The notes: generated by a model from the sequence alone, not told the origin. A stretch of 35,094 bases of DNA from Clostridia bacterium (GCA_017621415.1 JAGATD010000046.1:1-35094); one strand, 5' to 3'; shown: positions 6,962 to 15,390, numbered from the stretch's first letter. Numbers and translations are program-made.

Positions 6962-8989
6962 ATGTTATGTGATTTGATAAAGAAAATAAGTGATGCTTTC
7001 ATTAGTGAAGCGGTTGCATCACCGGCGCTTTTAGCCGATATGGCTAAAATGGAAAAGTATATGGCGGAAAGTTATAGCGGACGAGTTTTCATTGAGCTAT
7101 TACAAAATGCTGATGACTGTAACTCTACCAAAATTCTTATTACTGAATTGAATGGTAACATTATTTTTGCAAACAATGGACGTCCGTTTGATGAAAATGA
7201 TGTTATGGCAATATGCCGTTCGGGAAATAGCAATAAAAAGCGAGGAGAAACAATCGGTTATAGGGGTGTTGGTTTCAAAAGCACCACATATTTGACAGAT
7301 GAAATATTGATATATAGCGATAAGGCTTGCTTTACATTTAGCAAAAAAATCTGCTCGCAAAAATTATCTATCCCCGAAGAAAATATCCCTATGATTCGTG
7401 TTCCGCTGTTAGTTGAAGCTATTGATAACAGCATTTTGGCTAAACTACAAGAATTGGAGCAGCAAGGATATAAAACCATTTTTGTCTTCAAAAATGCCAA
7501 AATCAAAGAATTTATTGAAGAACTTGACCAAGTAGATAACGGAATGTTTATTTTCTTGAATAATGTTGAAGAATGCAGCATTAAAATGGGAACTTCCTCA
7601 AAAAACATTTCTTTGGCGAGAGAGTCAAGCAAGGGTGGATGCTTGGTAAAATTCTTGGAAGAGTCAAATGACGCTTGGTATGTTGTATCTCACAAAAGTA
7701 CTTCCTTGGGATTTAAGTATGACATCATCAATAAAAGAATAGTTGCTTGTAATGAAAACGAACAGGTTTATCATAGTTATTTGCCGACTTATGATAAAGT
7801 GTTGTTTCCCGTAAAAATCAACGCCGATTTTACAACAGATCCGTCAAGAAAACATATTACTGTTGATTCAAAGACGGAAATGGCGCTTGCCGACATAGCT
7901 GAGAATATATTGCATATTGTAAATTCCGTTTTTGAAGATAATAATGACGTGGATTTTAGTGAATTCTTTTCAATTCTGTGCAGCAATAGCGGTTTTTCTA
8001 AATGTAACAGTTACCTAAAACAACAAATAAAGCTTCACTTATTAGGCATTGTCCTCAATTTACAAAGCGGAAAAACAATTAGGATTGATGGATATAAGCT
8101 GCTCCCCGATTGGCTTGATGAATCAGAAAAACATTTTCTGAGAACTACGTCAACGTATATTGGACGTGAATCTATATCAAGCAGCCTTTATGAGAAATAT
8201 AAGAATATCGATAAATTTATCCAATCATATTCTGTTCAACAGTTTACCAATGCTGATCTTGTGGAGATGATGGCGGAAGAAAAGTTGGTTGGCAAGATGC
8301 ACGCTGAAATGCAGGGCAAGATTTTATCCAAGATAATCAAGGGCGAGAAGTTTTCACAGACCACTCCTGGAAAGAAAAGCAAGCTTGAGAAAATCAAGGT
8401 TTCTACCGATGATGGTATCAAATCGTTGGTTGAGGTGGCAAGTGGTGGCGCGTGTATTGCAGAAGATGTAATGGACGAGATAAGTAACAATATAAGCAAA
8501 TCTGAAATCAGTTGGTTTAGTGAACAAACTTCCATAGACATCAGTAAATTATCACAAGATTATACAGAGGATGCACCGCAGGTAGCAAAGACAATAAAGA
8601 AGGAAATTAAACCTCATATTGCAAAATGGCGTTCCGCAGAGCAGCAATGTATTGACATCGAAAAATACTTTGGTAATACAGCTACCGATGTTAGTAAGCA
8701 AAATGTAGGATATGATATTGAGAGCACCACCCCCGATGGATGTAAACGATATATAGAAGTTAAATCCATCACAGAAGATGGCAGCTTCTCAATAACAAAT
8801 AACGAATATACTGCCGCACACCAATACGGCGAACAGTATTATTTGTGTTTGCTTATCCAAAGCGCTCAAAATACACAAGCCATATATGTTCAAAATCCTC
8901 TTGAAACGTTAAAATTTGAGAAGCGGATAAGACAGTGGGAATGGTATTGTGATACATATTCGGGCGAATCGTTTATTTTTGAAAACTGA
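6962..8989 (+). CDS. Sacsin/NO VEIN-like GHKL ATPase with C-terminal NOV_C (DUF3883) domain
   Basis: A 675-aa protein with two recognisable ends. N-terminal HSP90/sacsin-type ATPase: ELLQNADD at 45-52 (motif I, N49), NNGRPF at 71-76 (motif II, with N where D is usual) and IGYRGVGFKS at 98-107 (lid and glycine motif). C-terminal NOV_C/DUF3883: GYDIES with D585, then YIEVKS with E599 and K601, the D...ExK layout of PD-(D/E)XK nucleases. The middle is helical and unrecognised. The frame is open from a TTG at 6899 inside the previous gene, but GAGG at 6950-6953 places the start at ATG 6962. Bacterial proteins of this architecture occur in defence islands and plant NO VEIN shares it. Nuclease activity is predicted from motifs, not proven. 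Confidence 0.85.
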   Translation: MLCDLIKKISDAFISEAVASPALLADMAKMEKYMAESYSGRVFIELLQNADDCNSTKILITELNGNIIFANNGRPFDENDVMAICRSGNSNKKRGETIGYRGVGFKSTTYLTDEILIYSDKACFTFSKKICSQKLSIPEENIPMIRVPLLVEAIDNSILAKLQELEQQGYKTIFVFKNAKIKEFIEELDQVDNGMFIFLNNVEECSIKMGTSSKNISLARESSKGGCLVKFLEESNDAWYVVSHKSTSLGFKYDIINKRIVACNENEQVYHSYLPTYDKVLFPVKINADFTTDPSRKHITVDSKTEMALADIAENILHIVNSVFEDNNDVDFSEFFSILCSNSGFSKCNSYLKQQIKLHLLGIVLNLQSGKTIRIDGYKLLPDWLDESEKHFLRTTSTYIGRESISSSLYEKYKNIDKFIQSYSVQQFTNADLVEMMAEEKLVGKMHAEMQGKILSKIIKGEKFSQTTPGKKSKLEKIKVSTDDGIKSLVEVASGGACIAEDVMDEISNNISKSEISWFSEQTSIDISKLSQDYTEDAPQVAKTIKKEIKPHIAKWRSAEQQCIDIEKYFGNTATDVSKQNVGYDIESTTPDGCKRYIEVKSITEDGSFSITNNEYTAAHQYGEQYYLCLLIQSAQNTQAIYVQNPLETLKFEKRIRQWEWYCDTYSGESFIFEN

Positions 8990-9021
8990 TATTTCTTGTT
9001 TTAATAGCAAAGGAGAACATT

Positions 9022-10245
9022 ATGAGAAATAGCGAATTAAAACAGTTAATAAATATGGCATACGAAATGGCAGAATCTATGTATCAAACGCCATATGGTC
9101 AATATTTTGCCCAAAAAGGTGTGAAACCGTTCAAGGATCTTCTTATGCTCGATTTAGTAAAATATGTTTCCTATTTAGGCAATGTAAAAGGCATTGCCAC
9201 AGAACGTGAAGTTGTTCTGTTTAAGGATTGTTACATAGATCCAAATAGCTATATTGGAATAAGGCAGGCACAAGCAGCCCTTGATAGCAATTTGGAGGGA
9301 AATAATTTTGATAGTACAATCCCATTTTTGTTATCAGCATATCTGCTAATTGATATAGAAATGTATAATCAAGGCGCAGATAAAAAAGGAACGGCGAGCA
9401 GGTTGTATATTGATTTGTTCAAGGATATTGGTGTTTTCTTTCTCGAATTTAATAATGAGGTAAATCCAAAAGAACTGTATGCTGTTCAACAATATACTTC
9501 AATGTTGGAAGAAGCTCGAAATAATAAACTCTCAGGAGTTATCGACGAAGAGTTTTTAGTGAAAGAAAAAACGGACGAGCAGCCACAAGATGAAGAAGAC
9601 GATGATGATAACCTCGATTCAGAAGAAACATCGACGCAGGAAAAGCATAACCACGATAGAACTTTTGCTATAGGAACTAAAGGCGAAGGCAAAAAAGATA
9701 AATTATTAAGAAGCTTTGATGTTCTTAAAAACGATTTTCACAAGAACGAAATTAGCATCGCTGAAACTGTGGCAAGAATGTTTGAAATTGATGTTGACAC
9801 TGCGGTGGATATGTGGACATATTTGCTTTCGAGGTATGAAAAAGAAGCACAATCCGAAGATGCTTGGTATTTGACGGGTGGAATTATTAGCAAGGGCTCG
9901 ATGGTAATTGGTTATGAAGAAATGGATAATATCATTTTGAATAATCCGACATTAAAGCATACTCTTTTTTACCGTTCCGGTAGCTGGTTGCATATTAGTG
10001 TTAGAGAAATTATCAGAAGAAGAATTGAGAACGAGGAATTGGCTCTCGCTGATGAATTGCTACAAATGGTATATGATAATCCTAACAAGAGAGATTCTTG
10101 GTATGAGATTATGAGCAACGTAATGCCGAGTTTCAAAGAAATATCAAGTGATGCCTATGATCTTCTTGAACTATGGTGCGATAAAGTTGAAGATACTGAG
10201 GAACGAGCAAAGTTGATCCTTCAGTTGACAGAGTATGTTGATTAA
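9022..10245 (+). CDS. Unknown two-domain protein with acidic linker
   Basis: A 407-aa protein. The N-terminal 175 residues are helical; IDLFKDIGVFFLEFNNEVNP and the helix after it vaguely recall TerB-like helical domains, a weak suggestion. Residues 183-215 form a low-complexity acidic linker (DEEDDDD). The C-terminal half (230-407) is helical with WTYLLSRYEKEA and repeated charged helices. There is no signal peptide, membrane helix or catalytic motif that I can name. AAAGGAG precedes the ATG, and the gap from the ATPase gene is 32 nt, so it belongs to the same operon. It may be a scaffold or sensor subunit; function unknown. Confidence 0.68.
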   Translation: MRNSELKQLINMAYEMAESMYQTPYGQYFAQKGVKPFKDLLMLDLVKYVSYLGNVKGIATEREVVLFKDCYIDPNSYIGIRQAQAALDSNLEGNNFDSTIPFLLSAYLLIDIEMYNQGADKKGTASRLYIDLFKDIGVFFLEFNNEVNPKELYAVQQYTSMLEEARNNKLSGVIDEEFLVKEKTDEQPQDEEDDDDNLDSEETSTQEKHNHDRTFAIGTKGEGKKDKLLRSFDVLKNDFHKNEISIAETVARMFEIDVDTAVDMWTYLLSRYEKEAQSEDAWYLTGGIISKGSMVIGYEEMDNIILNNPTLKHTLFYRSGSWLHISVREIIRRRIENEELALADELLQMVYDNPNKRDSWYEIMSNVMPSFKEISSDAYDLLELWCDKVEDTEERAKLILQLTEYVD

Positions 10246-10271
10246 AATCAAGAGGGAGAATAGTCGTAGTA

Positions 10272-10631
10272 ATGGGATTTTTAAAAGGTGGCGGTGGATT
10301 TGATTGGAACGGAAACGGAAAGAAAGATCACTTCGATCGTTTTATGGATATGAAAGTAAGTGGCGGAAGTAAGTCTGATAACGCGCCAAATTCATTGTCA
10401 AAGAAAAAATCCAATGATGATGAATTAAAAGGAATATCTATGGGCGGCAAGCCCTTATACGATGCAACCAGGGATAGTAACGGAGTTACAATTCTAAAAT
10501 GTCTATTGGTGACCGCGTTGTGCATCGGTGGCATAGCTTTGCCCGTTGCTGCCGATATGGGAACACTTGGCACTCTCCTTTGCATATTCGGTGGACTTGG
10601 ATTGAGTATATTGATATTGAAAAATGTATAA
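10272..10631 (+). CDS. Small two-TM protein with HFDxxMDMxxSGG tag
   Basis: A 119-aa protein. A glycine-rich start (MGFLKGGGGF) leads into HFDRFMDMKVSGGS at about residues 20-33, nearly the same as the tag of the 341-aa protein at 5920. A polar linker follows, then two hydrophobic segments at about 74-92 and 97-117 with a short turn, ending at the C-terminus. It is therefore likely a hairpin membrane protein with its tag in the cytoplasm. The Shine-Dalgarno GGGAG at 10254-10258 is 13 nt from the ATG, longer than for its neighbours. It lies 26 nt after the 407-aa gene and 19 nt before the nuclease gene. A membrane anchor or pore for the system fits but is inference. Confidence 0.7.
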   Translation: MGFLKGGGGFDWNGNGKKDHFDRFMDMKVSGGSKSDNAPNSLSKKKSNDDELKGISMGGKPLYDATRDSNGVTILKCLLVTALCIGGIALPVAADMGTLGTLLCIFGGLGLSILILKNV

Positions 10632-10650
10632 CTAAAAAGGAAGTGATACA

Positions 10651-12276
10651 ATGAGCTTTAGAGAATATGAAATTAGAAACAAGCCTTTGTTTGCTTCTAT
10701 GAAACGTGCAAGAGAAACGTTGCTTAAGCCGCACAACAACATCTGTAGCGTTGATGACTTTTTTGCATACTTGGAACACAATTACGCTACTGAAAAGGAT
10801 TTTATCGAATTTGTCACTTTCTATGATTATGTTAATCAAGCGGATGGATTTCAATATAACATTGCTTACATATATACCGCTCCCTCATTGAAAGTTAGAG
10901 ATTTGATTTTTGCGCAAAGAGAGCAAATAACCAAGGATACGGGTTGGTATCCAATGGTTTCGGGATCACGCGCCAATTTTACTACTTTCAAAGTTGCAGA
11001 TTCTTACAAGTATTGGAACATAGCAACACACAAACCGCCCTACGTTCATTTAGGGAAGCCATTATCCATCAGAAATGTTGCGGAAGATATATCTTCTACG
11101 GCAATACTTTTGTGTTGTGAGAATGGTAATATCCTTTTGGATACAGGATTTGGTATAGAGCGCGAAGTTATAGAAATATTGGATTTTGTTTTCCTCTCGC
11201 ATTTTCATAAAGATCATTCGGCAGGAATATTCAATCTTCTTAAAGAAAAAGAAATCCCCGTTGTTTTATCAGACATTACTTTAGGATACTTATTAAATCT
11301 AAAGAGCATTGATGACGATGATAAGAAGCTTTTACTTAAAAATGCGGTGTTGATAGAATCTATTAAGGATCGCTCTTATATATGCAATACCATAGAGTTC
11401 TTTAATAGCTATCACTGCCCGGGTGCATATGGCTTAAAGTACAAATATTATAACGATACTTTGATTTATCCCGGTGATTTGTGTTTAACAAATGGTTTCT
11501 TTGAATATTCAAATACATTAAAAGAAGTTATCGGTGACAAGAACGGTAATGTTTCGATAATTACGGACTGCGCGTTAGTTCCTCGCGGTGATTTTGCAAT
11601 AACAGATCGCAATGTGGATACTATATTCGATGAAGTTGTTAAATCGTACAATAACCCCATCTTTGTTAGCCGAAGCTCAGAAACCTTATTCAACATTTAT
11701 ATGTGCCTCTTTAAATTGTCAATAGACAAGCATATGGATTGGCTCTTTGTTGTAACTGACGAGTTGTTCGATATGTTAAAAAACATATTGAGAACTTGGT
11801 TAATGTCTAAACACGAAGGAGATTTATTTGTCAAGCACATTGTAAAGAAGTCAAGTATAAATTATGCTGAAACTCAACGGCTGTATACAATGTCCACTTC
11901 TGAGCAGTTTGCAGAATATAAAGATAAAAAGTTGGTATTTCTCTTGACACAAGGTGAAATAGATAAAGCAGTCGAAATCTTTAATGCTCACGAAATGGAT
12001 TTGTATATTACGGGACCTTTAGCAGCATCAAAGGAATTGCAGGAACGTATGTCAAGTTGCAATTTTGCTAATATACACAACTTGATGTCGCCCGATTGGA
12101 GTTTTCACTCCGATAAAGATGCTATTGCTGATTTTATAAATAGTTGCGAGAAGGATAACATTAAATTTTTCTTGTTCCACGCATTTCCTAAAGTGTTGAA
12201 AAAGTTCTCTAACGAGTTTTGTGACGAGAAAAAAGCTAATATTGAAATAGTGTCTAAGACAGAAAGCAAGTTATAA
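10651..12276 (+). CDS. Metallo-beta-lactamase-fold nuclease, beta-CASP-like
   Basis: A 541-aa protein with a 140-residue N-terminal extension, then an MBL core. LLDTGFG precedes motif 2, SHFHKDH, with H184, H186, D188 and H189. H255 (motif 3) and D276 in YPGDLC (motif 4) complete the metal site. The C-terminal part looks like a beta-CASP insertion and closing helix: SFHSDKDAIADFI with H486, then FFLFHAFPK with H510. This order is typical of RNase J, CPSF-73 and Artemis-type nucleases rather than lactamases. The metal ligands appear complete, so activity on RNA or DNA is likely. It sits mid-operon, 19 nt after the two-TM gene. The N-terminal extension is unrecognised. Confidence 0.8.
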   Translation: MSFREYEIRNKPLFASMKRARETLLKPHNNICSVDDFFAYLEHNYATEKDFIEFVTFYDYVNQADGFQYNIAYIYTAPSLKVRDLIFAQREQITKDTGWYPMVSGSRANFTTFKVADSYKYWNIATHKPPYVHLGKPLSIRNVAEDISSTAILLCCENGNILLDTGFGIEREVIEILDFVFLSHFHKDHSAGIFNLLKEKEIPVVLSDITLGYLLNLKSIDDDDKKLLLKNAVLIESIKDRSYICNTIEFFNSYHCPGAYGLKYKYYNDTLIYPGDLCLTNGFFEYSNTLKEVIGDKNGNVSIITDCALVPRGDFAITDRNVDTIFDEVVKSYNNPIFVSRSSETLFNIYMCLFKLSIDKHMDWLFVVTDELFDMLKNILRTWLMSKHEGDLFVKHIVKKSSINYAETQRLYTMSTSEQFAEYKDKKLVFLLTQGEIDKAVEIFNAHEMDLYITGPLAASKELQERMSSCNFANIHNLMSPDWSFHSDKDAIADFINSCEKDNIKFFLFHAFPKVLKKFSNEFCDEKKANIEIVSKTESKL

Positions 12277-12334
12277 TTATTACATCTATGCTCAAGTTAT
12301 TTAGCACGTAAACTGTTCATCATAGGAGTTCATT

Positions 12335-13186
12335 ATGATAAAATTCTTAAAGGAGCATTATATTCTTTCAATATTATTTGTAATAAGCATTCTGCTTATG
12401 ATAAAAAGTTCTTCAATACCATATTTCATTGAACCGCCCACATTTGTTTCGTTCATTTTTGATTCGCCTAAAAGTGAATTTTGGAAAGGGATATTTCAGT
12501 TTGTAGATATATTCGCATCCGCTTACGTCACAAGTTTAATTTTCTATGTTATGGTGGATTATATCCCATCTAAACAAAGGGAGAAACAATCGAAGCAAAT
12601 TGTTGATGCTAAGTTAGTAAGTATTTATTCGTATCTTAGCGAATTTTTGTCTATGATAGATTACTCTGCGGAGATTGCTAACACCTCTGATAATCTTGAT
12701 GAAGTAGTATTCAACAACGAAATGGTTAATTGCAAACATACAACATTAAAAAATGGGATAGAACATTCTACAATTACTTATTCATATACCTTATTAAAGG
12801 ATTGTAATAAATATAAGGATTTGATATTGGATTCAGCAAGAAGTTTATCGGGCGTACTTAGTTTTTCATATTGCGACTCTGAAATAATTGATGTGATTTC
12901 AGAAATTCAATTGATTGATCTATTTCAAATCATTCCTCCCGCAAATGAATATTACCTTAATACCCAAAATATTGCCCCGGCTTGTATTGGGACTAATGAG
13001 GATTGTAAAAAACTTAAAAGTTTAAAAGATAAATTAGGAAAACATATTAGCATTAGGTGGGATTATCAAAATCACAGTATTTCCGAAGAAGAACTCGCTG
13101 AATCAATGGAAAAGCAAGTAAAAACACTTATGGAGAATCCGGAAATTGTTAAGCTTATCATTGAAAATCTTAAAGGAAATCTATAA
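12335..13186 (+). CDS. Unknown protein with two N-terminal membrane helices
   Basis: A 283-aa protein. Hydrophobic helices at about 8-27 and 50-77 flank a short external segment, and the remaining 200 residues should be cytoplasmic (positive-inside: KQREKQSKQ follows helix 2). The cytoplasmic part is mixed alpha/beta with a long C-terminal charged helix. No family is recognised. GGAG lies about 9 nt before the ATG, and the gap from the nuclease gene is 58 nt with no terminator seen. Membrane-anchored subunits of this layout are common effectors or sensors in phage-defence operons, but no effector motif is visible. Confidence 0.68.
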   Translation: MIKFLKEHYILSILFVISILLMIKSSSIPYFIEPPTFVSFIFDSPKSEFWKGIFQFVDIFASAYVTSLIFYVMVDYIPSKQREKQSKQIVDAKLVSIYSYLSEFLSMIDYSAEIANTSDNLDEVVFNNEMVNCKHTTLKNGIEHSTITYSYTLLKDCNKYKDLILDSARSLSGVLSFSYCDSEIIDVISEIQLIDLFQIIPPANEYYLNTQNIAPACIGTNEDCKKLKSLKDKLGKHISIRWDYQNHSISEEELAESMEKQVKTLMENPEIVKLIIENLKGNL

Positions 13187-13223
13187 AGCGGATTATTAAA
13201 TTTGAAAACAAGGAGATAGGGAG

Positions 13224-13844
13224 ATGACAGTAGCAGAATTCAAAAAGAATTATATCAATCACTATTTACTTTTAGAAAAAGACTTTCAGTTAACTACTGA
13301 ATACGTAACACTATCAGAAGATAACTATAATACTTATTCTGTGTCTTATCTTAAACTCTTGCTCACAATTGGTAGTGAAATTGACGTGATGCTTGAATTT
13401 TTAGCAAAGTTATACGATCCTACCACAAAAGAAACAGGTTTTGGTTGTTCCAAGGTTCTTTTGAAAAACGAACCGGATATTAGAGCCTTAGAGATAAAAT
13501 TGAGGAACGAGGAACTCTTAATCAAGCCGTGGGATTGCAAAACCATTCCTGAGTGGTGGACGGCATACAATGAAATTAAGCATAATCGTTATGAACCTGC
13601 GGCAAAATTCGATCCAAGTCGCAAGTATTATCAATATGCAAATTTGAAGAATGTAATAAGCGCTTTGGCTGCGCTATTGTCATTGGAATTGTATGCTTAT
13701 AGAATTATAGCCACACAGAACAGTGAAAAACTATTTGTGCCGACCATAAGATCTATATTTACAGTTCAAAATTCGTATTGGAAGGATATTGGTTTTGGTA
13801 ACGGAAGTGTTTTCATTGATGGTTGTTTATACATAAATGACTAA
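13224..13844 (+). CDS. Unknown helical protein with HEPN-like NEIKHNR motif
   Basis: A 206-aa helical protein. WWTAYNEIKHNR (residues 111-122) resembles the conserved helix of some HEPN-type and related four-helix proteins, with N116, H120 and R122. The full RNase HEPN signature (R-x4-6-H) is absent because no arginine lies 5-7 residues before H120. Two long helices at 40-65 and 140-165 would fit the bundle. AAGGAG at 13210-13215 sits 8 nt before the ATG. It is the last gene of the block, 37 nt after the two-TM gene, and ends 24 nt before a strong terminator. Domain assignment is weak; the gene itself is convincing. Confidence 0.66.
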   Translation: MTVAEFKKNYINHYLLLEKDFQLTTEYVTLSEDNYNTYSVSYLKLLLTIGSEIDVMLEFLAKLYDPTTKETGFGCSKVLLKNEPDIRALEIKLRNEELLIKPWDCKTIPEWWTAYNEIKHNRYEPAAKFDPSRKYYQYANLKNVISALAALLSLELYAYRIIATQNSEKLFVPTIRSIFTVQNSYWKDIGFGNGSVFIDGCLYIND

Positions 13845-13867
13845 TAGCTATTTAAAAGAGAATATAC

Positions 13868-13909
13868 GAAAAAACGCCACCTTAGACTTTCATCTAAGAT
13901 GGCGTTTTT
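13868..13909. terminator. Strong bidirectional terminator between accessory block and ssrA
   Basis: A run of A, then ACGCCACCTTAGA, loop, TCTAAGATGGCGT and a run of T. The stem is about 13 bp with one C-A mismatch. Because it has A-tract and T-tract on either side, it can stop the rightward operon and the leftward ssrA transcript. Confidence 0.85.
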
Positions 13910-13981
13910 CTGTTCGTATCAGAGCGAAACCTTGACGGCGAAGCCGCCGCTAAAGAAGTAGGTGTTCGTCCAATACACATT

Positions 13982-14348
13982 TGGTGGAACCGACGGGAGT
14001 TGAACCCGTGTCCGAAAACCTCTTGATATGACCTTCTCCGTGGGCAGTCTTATCTTTTAACAATTCCCTTAATACACGCCGATAGACAGGCTTGTATCTC
14101 GGTAGCGCTTTTATGCCTGACCGATACAAGTGCGAAATCTCGATTCAGGTTCACTACTTAATTTGACGCACGGCGGAAGCCGTAGTCCTCATCCGCGGTA
14201 CGGGCGGCGCTTTTGGCCGCGTCACAGCTTACGCTGCAAGAGCAACTTTATTGTTGTCGTTTAATTTTAAGTTGAACAGTTTATCGGGATTATTCAGCCC
14301 GCCACGCTTATCATACCTCAAAATCCCCGTCGAAACCCTTACGGTCCC
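13982..14348 (-). ncRNA. ssrA: Transfer-messenger RNA (tmRNA)
   Basis: A 367-nt tmRNA. The 5' GGGACCG (14348-14342) pairs with the 3' CGGTTCC (13992-13986) to form the acceptor stem, followed by an encoded ACCA ending at 13982. The T-arm GGGTTCAACTCCCGTC lies just before the 3' end, and the 5' end has the TTTCGACGGGGAT D-arm-like block. The tag frame ends NNKVALAA followed by TAA at 14231-14229. The resume codon is not clear: GAC at 14258-14256 would give DNNKVALAA, and no Ala or Gly codon precedes it in frame. tmRNA with SmpB frees stalled ribosomes and tags the products for proteolysis. It is transcribed leftward, towards the accessory block. Confidence 0.95.
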
Positions 14349-14369
14349 ATAAAGATTTTAAGCATAGTA

Positions 14370-14398
14370 ATTATACATTAATTAAATCGTTTTGTCAA
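14370..14398 (-). promoter_or_regulatory. Consensus promoter of ssrA
   Basis: On the minus strand TTGACA (14398-14393), a 17-nt spacer and TATAAT (14375-14370), both hexamers perfect. The expected transcript start is about 15 nt before the mature 5' end, which RNase P would trim. Confidence 0.88.
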
Positions 14399-14479
14399 GA
14401 GCTGTGATGTTAAATCGCTTGATATTGTTATGGAAGCAGAGGGGAAAACAACTGCTACTTTATTATTAACAAAATTATA

Positions 14480-14508
14480 TTGATTTTTTCACTCATTTAG
14501 TGTATAAT
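14480..14508 (+). promoter_or_regulatory. Promoter of the YiiX-like gene
   Basis: TTGATT (14480-14485), 17-nt spacer, TATAAT (14503-14508), about 40 nt before the GTG start. The rest of 14349-14547 holds only this promoter and that of ssrA. Confidence 0.7.
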
Positions 14509-14547
14509 CATTCTATAATTATGTTAATGTAGTGAAAGGAGCCCCTT

Positions 14548-15390
14548 GTGAAGCAAAAATTTTATAAAAAGCTATGGTTTAAGATAACCTGCGGTGTTGT
14601 GGGTGCTCTTTTGCTTATTCTTCTGATAATTAAGGGCGGAATTGAGCTTGTTGCCGCTACATATAGCGTATGGTCTCCCGATTATGATATGATTGACATC
14701 GACCCCATTTTGGAAAAAGAGACTTTAACCGACGAGGATTACAAAATTCTCTTTGAGCAAACAGGAATTACTAAAATAGGAATTGATGATATGCTTTCAA
14801 AGGGGCTGGAAAACCAAATAAAACGTATCCAGCGTGACTTTTTTAAGGAGCCTGATTTTGAGTGCAACCAATTTCATTTTTGCGTCGGAATGTTCGTAAA
14901 TAAGGATTATAGAGTTATCCCTCACGTACCCTTACAAGACGGTGATATTATTTATTCTCCCTCAACATACATTTCATTTATCGATATTTCCCACGCGGCT
15001 ATCGTTATAAATGACGGTAAAGAGGTCGTTGAGGCGTTTGGATACGGCAATCCAACCCAGATAAGCAGCGCATCAAGATTCTTTAGATATGCCGAGTTTG
15101 TGGTTCTTAGACCAAAGGCTGGAAGCGAGCTTGGAGAAAAGGTTGCCGAGTATGTTAAAAACAACATGCTGGATATTCCTTACGATATTCTTACCGGAAT
15201 TTTGGGTCCCAAGGCTCCCGATCCGCTAAAAACAACTCATTGCTCACACCTGCCTTGGTATGCATATTACAAGTTCGGTGTTGACGTTGACTCAAATGGT
15301 GGAAAGATTGTTACACCGGCAGACATTCTTTATTCCGATGAGCTTGAAATTGTTCAAGTCTTTGGAATGAATGTTAATGAATTTAAATAA
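14548..15390 (+). CDS. YiiX-like permuted papain-fold cysteine hydrolase, membrane-anchored
   Basis: A 280-aa protein with one N-terminal membrane helix (about 10-32) and an extracellular domain of the YiiX/permuted NlpC/P60 family. LQDGDIIY leads to the histidine segment ISHAAIVI (H149); VVEAFGYG follows; the nucleophile segment THCSHLPWYAY has C232. Histidine before cysteine is the permuted order of this family. The C-terminal ITPADIL-like segment (VTPADILYS) is also typical. The start is GTG with AAAGGAG at 14535-14541, 6 nt upstream. Relatives act on amide or lipid-linked substrates at the envelope; the substrate here is unknown. It is monocistronic, ending at a perfect 15-bp hairpin shared with spoIVA. 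Confidence 0.82.
   Translation: MKQKFYKKLWFKITCGVVGALLLILLIIKGGIELVAATYSVWSPDYDMIDIDPILEKETLTDEDYKILFEQTGITKIGIDDMLSKGLENQIKRIQRDFFKEPDFECNQFHFCVGMFVNKDYRVIPHVPLQDGDIIYSPSTYISFIDISHAAIVINDGKEVVEAFGYGNPTQISSASRFFRYAEFVVLRPKAGSELGEKVAEYVKNNMLDIPYDILTGILGPKAPDPLKTTHCSHLPWYAYYKFGVDVDSNGGKIVTPADILYSDELEIVQVFGMNVNEFK

Larger units (their letters stand above)
1..13844. mobile_element. Accessory block beside ssrA: element backbone plus candidate defence cassette
   Basis: Mobile-element families (ParM-like, Cys-rich VLP, TnpV, DUF6809) fill 1-5486, and an AT-richer set of unknown and defence-like genes fills 5632-13844. The block abuts the 3' end of the tmRNA gene, a frequent target of tyrosine integrases. 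No integrase and no second ssrA 3'-end repeat lie in the window, so the boundaries are inferred; the far end would be left of position 1. Confidence 0.5.
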
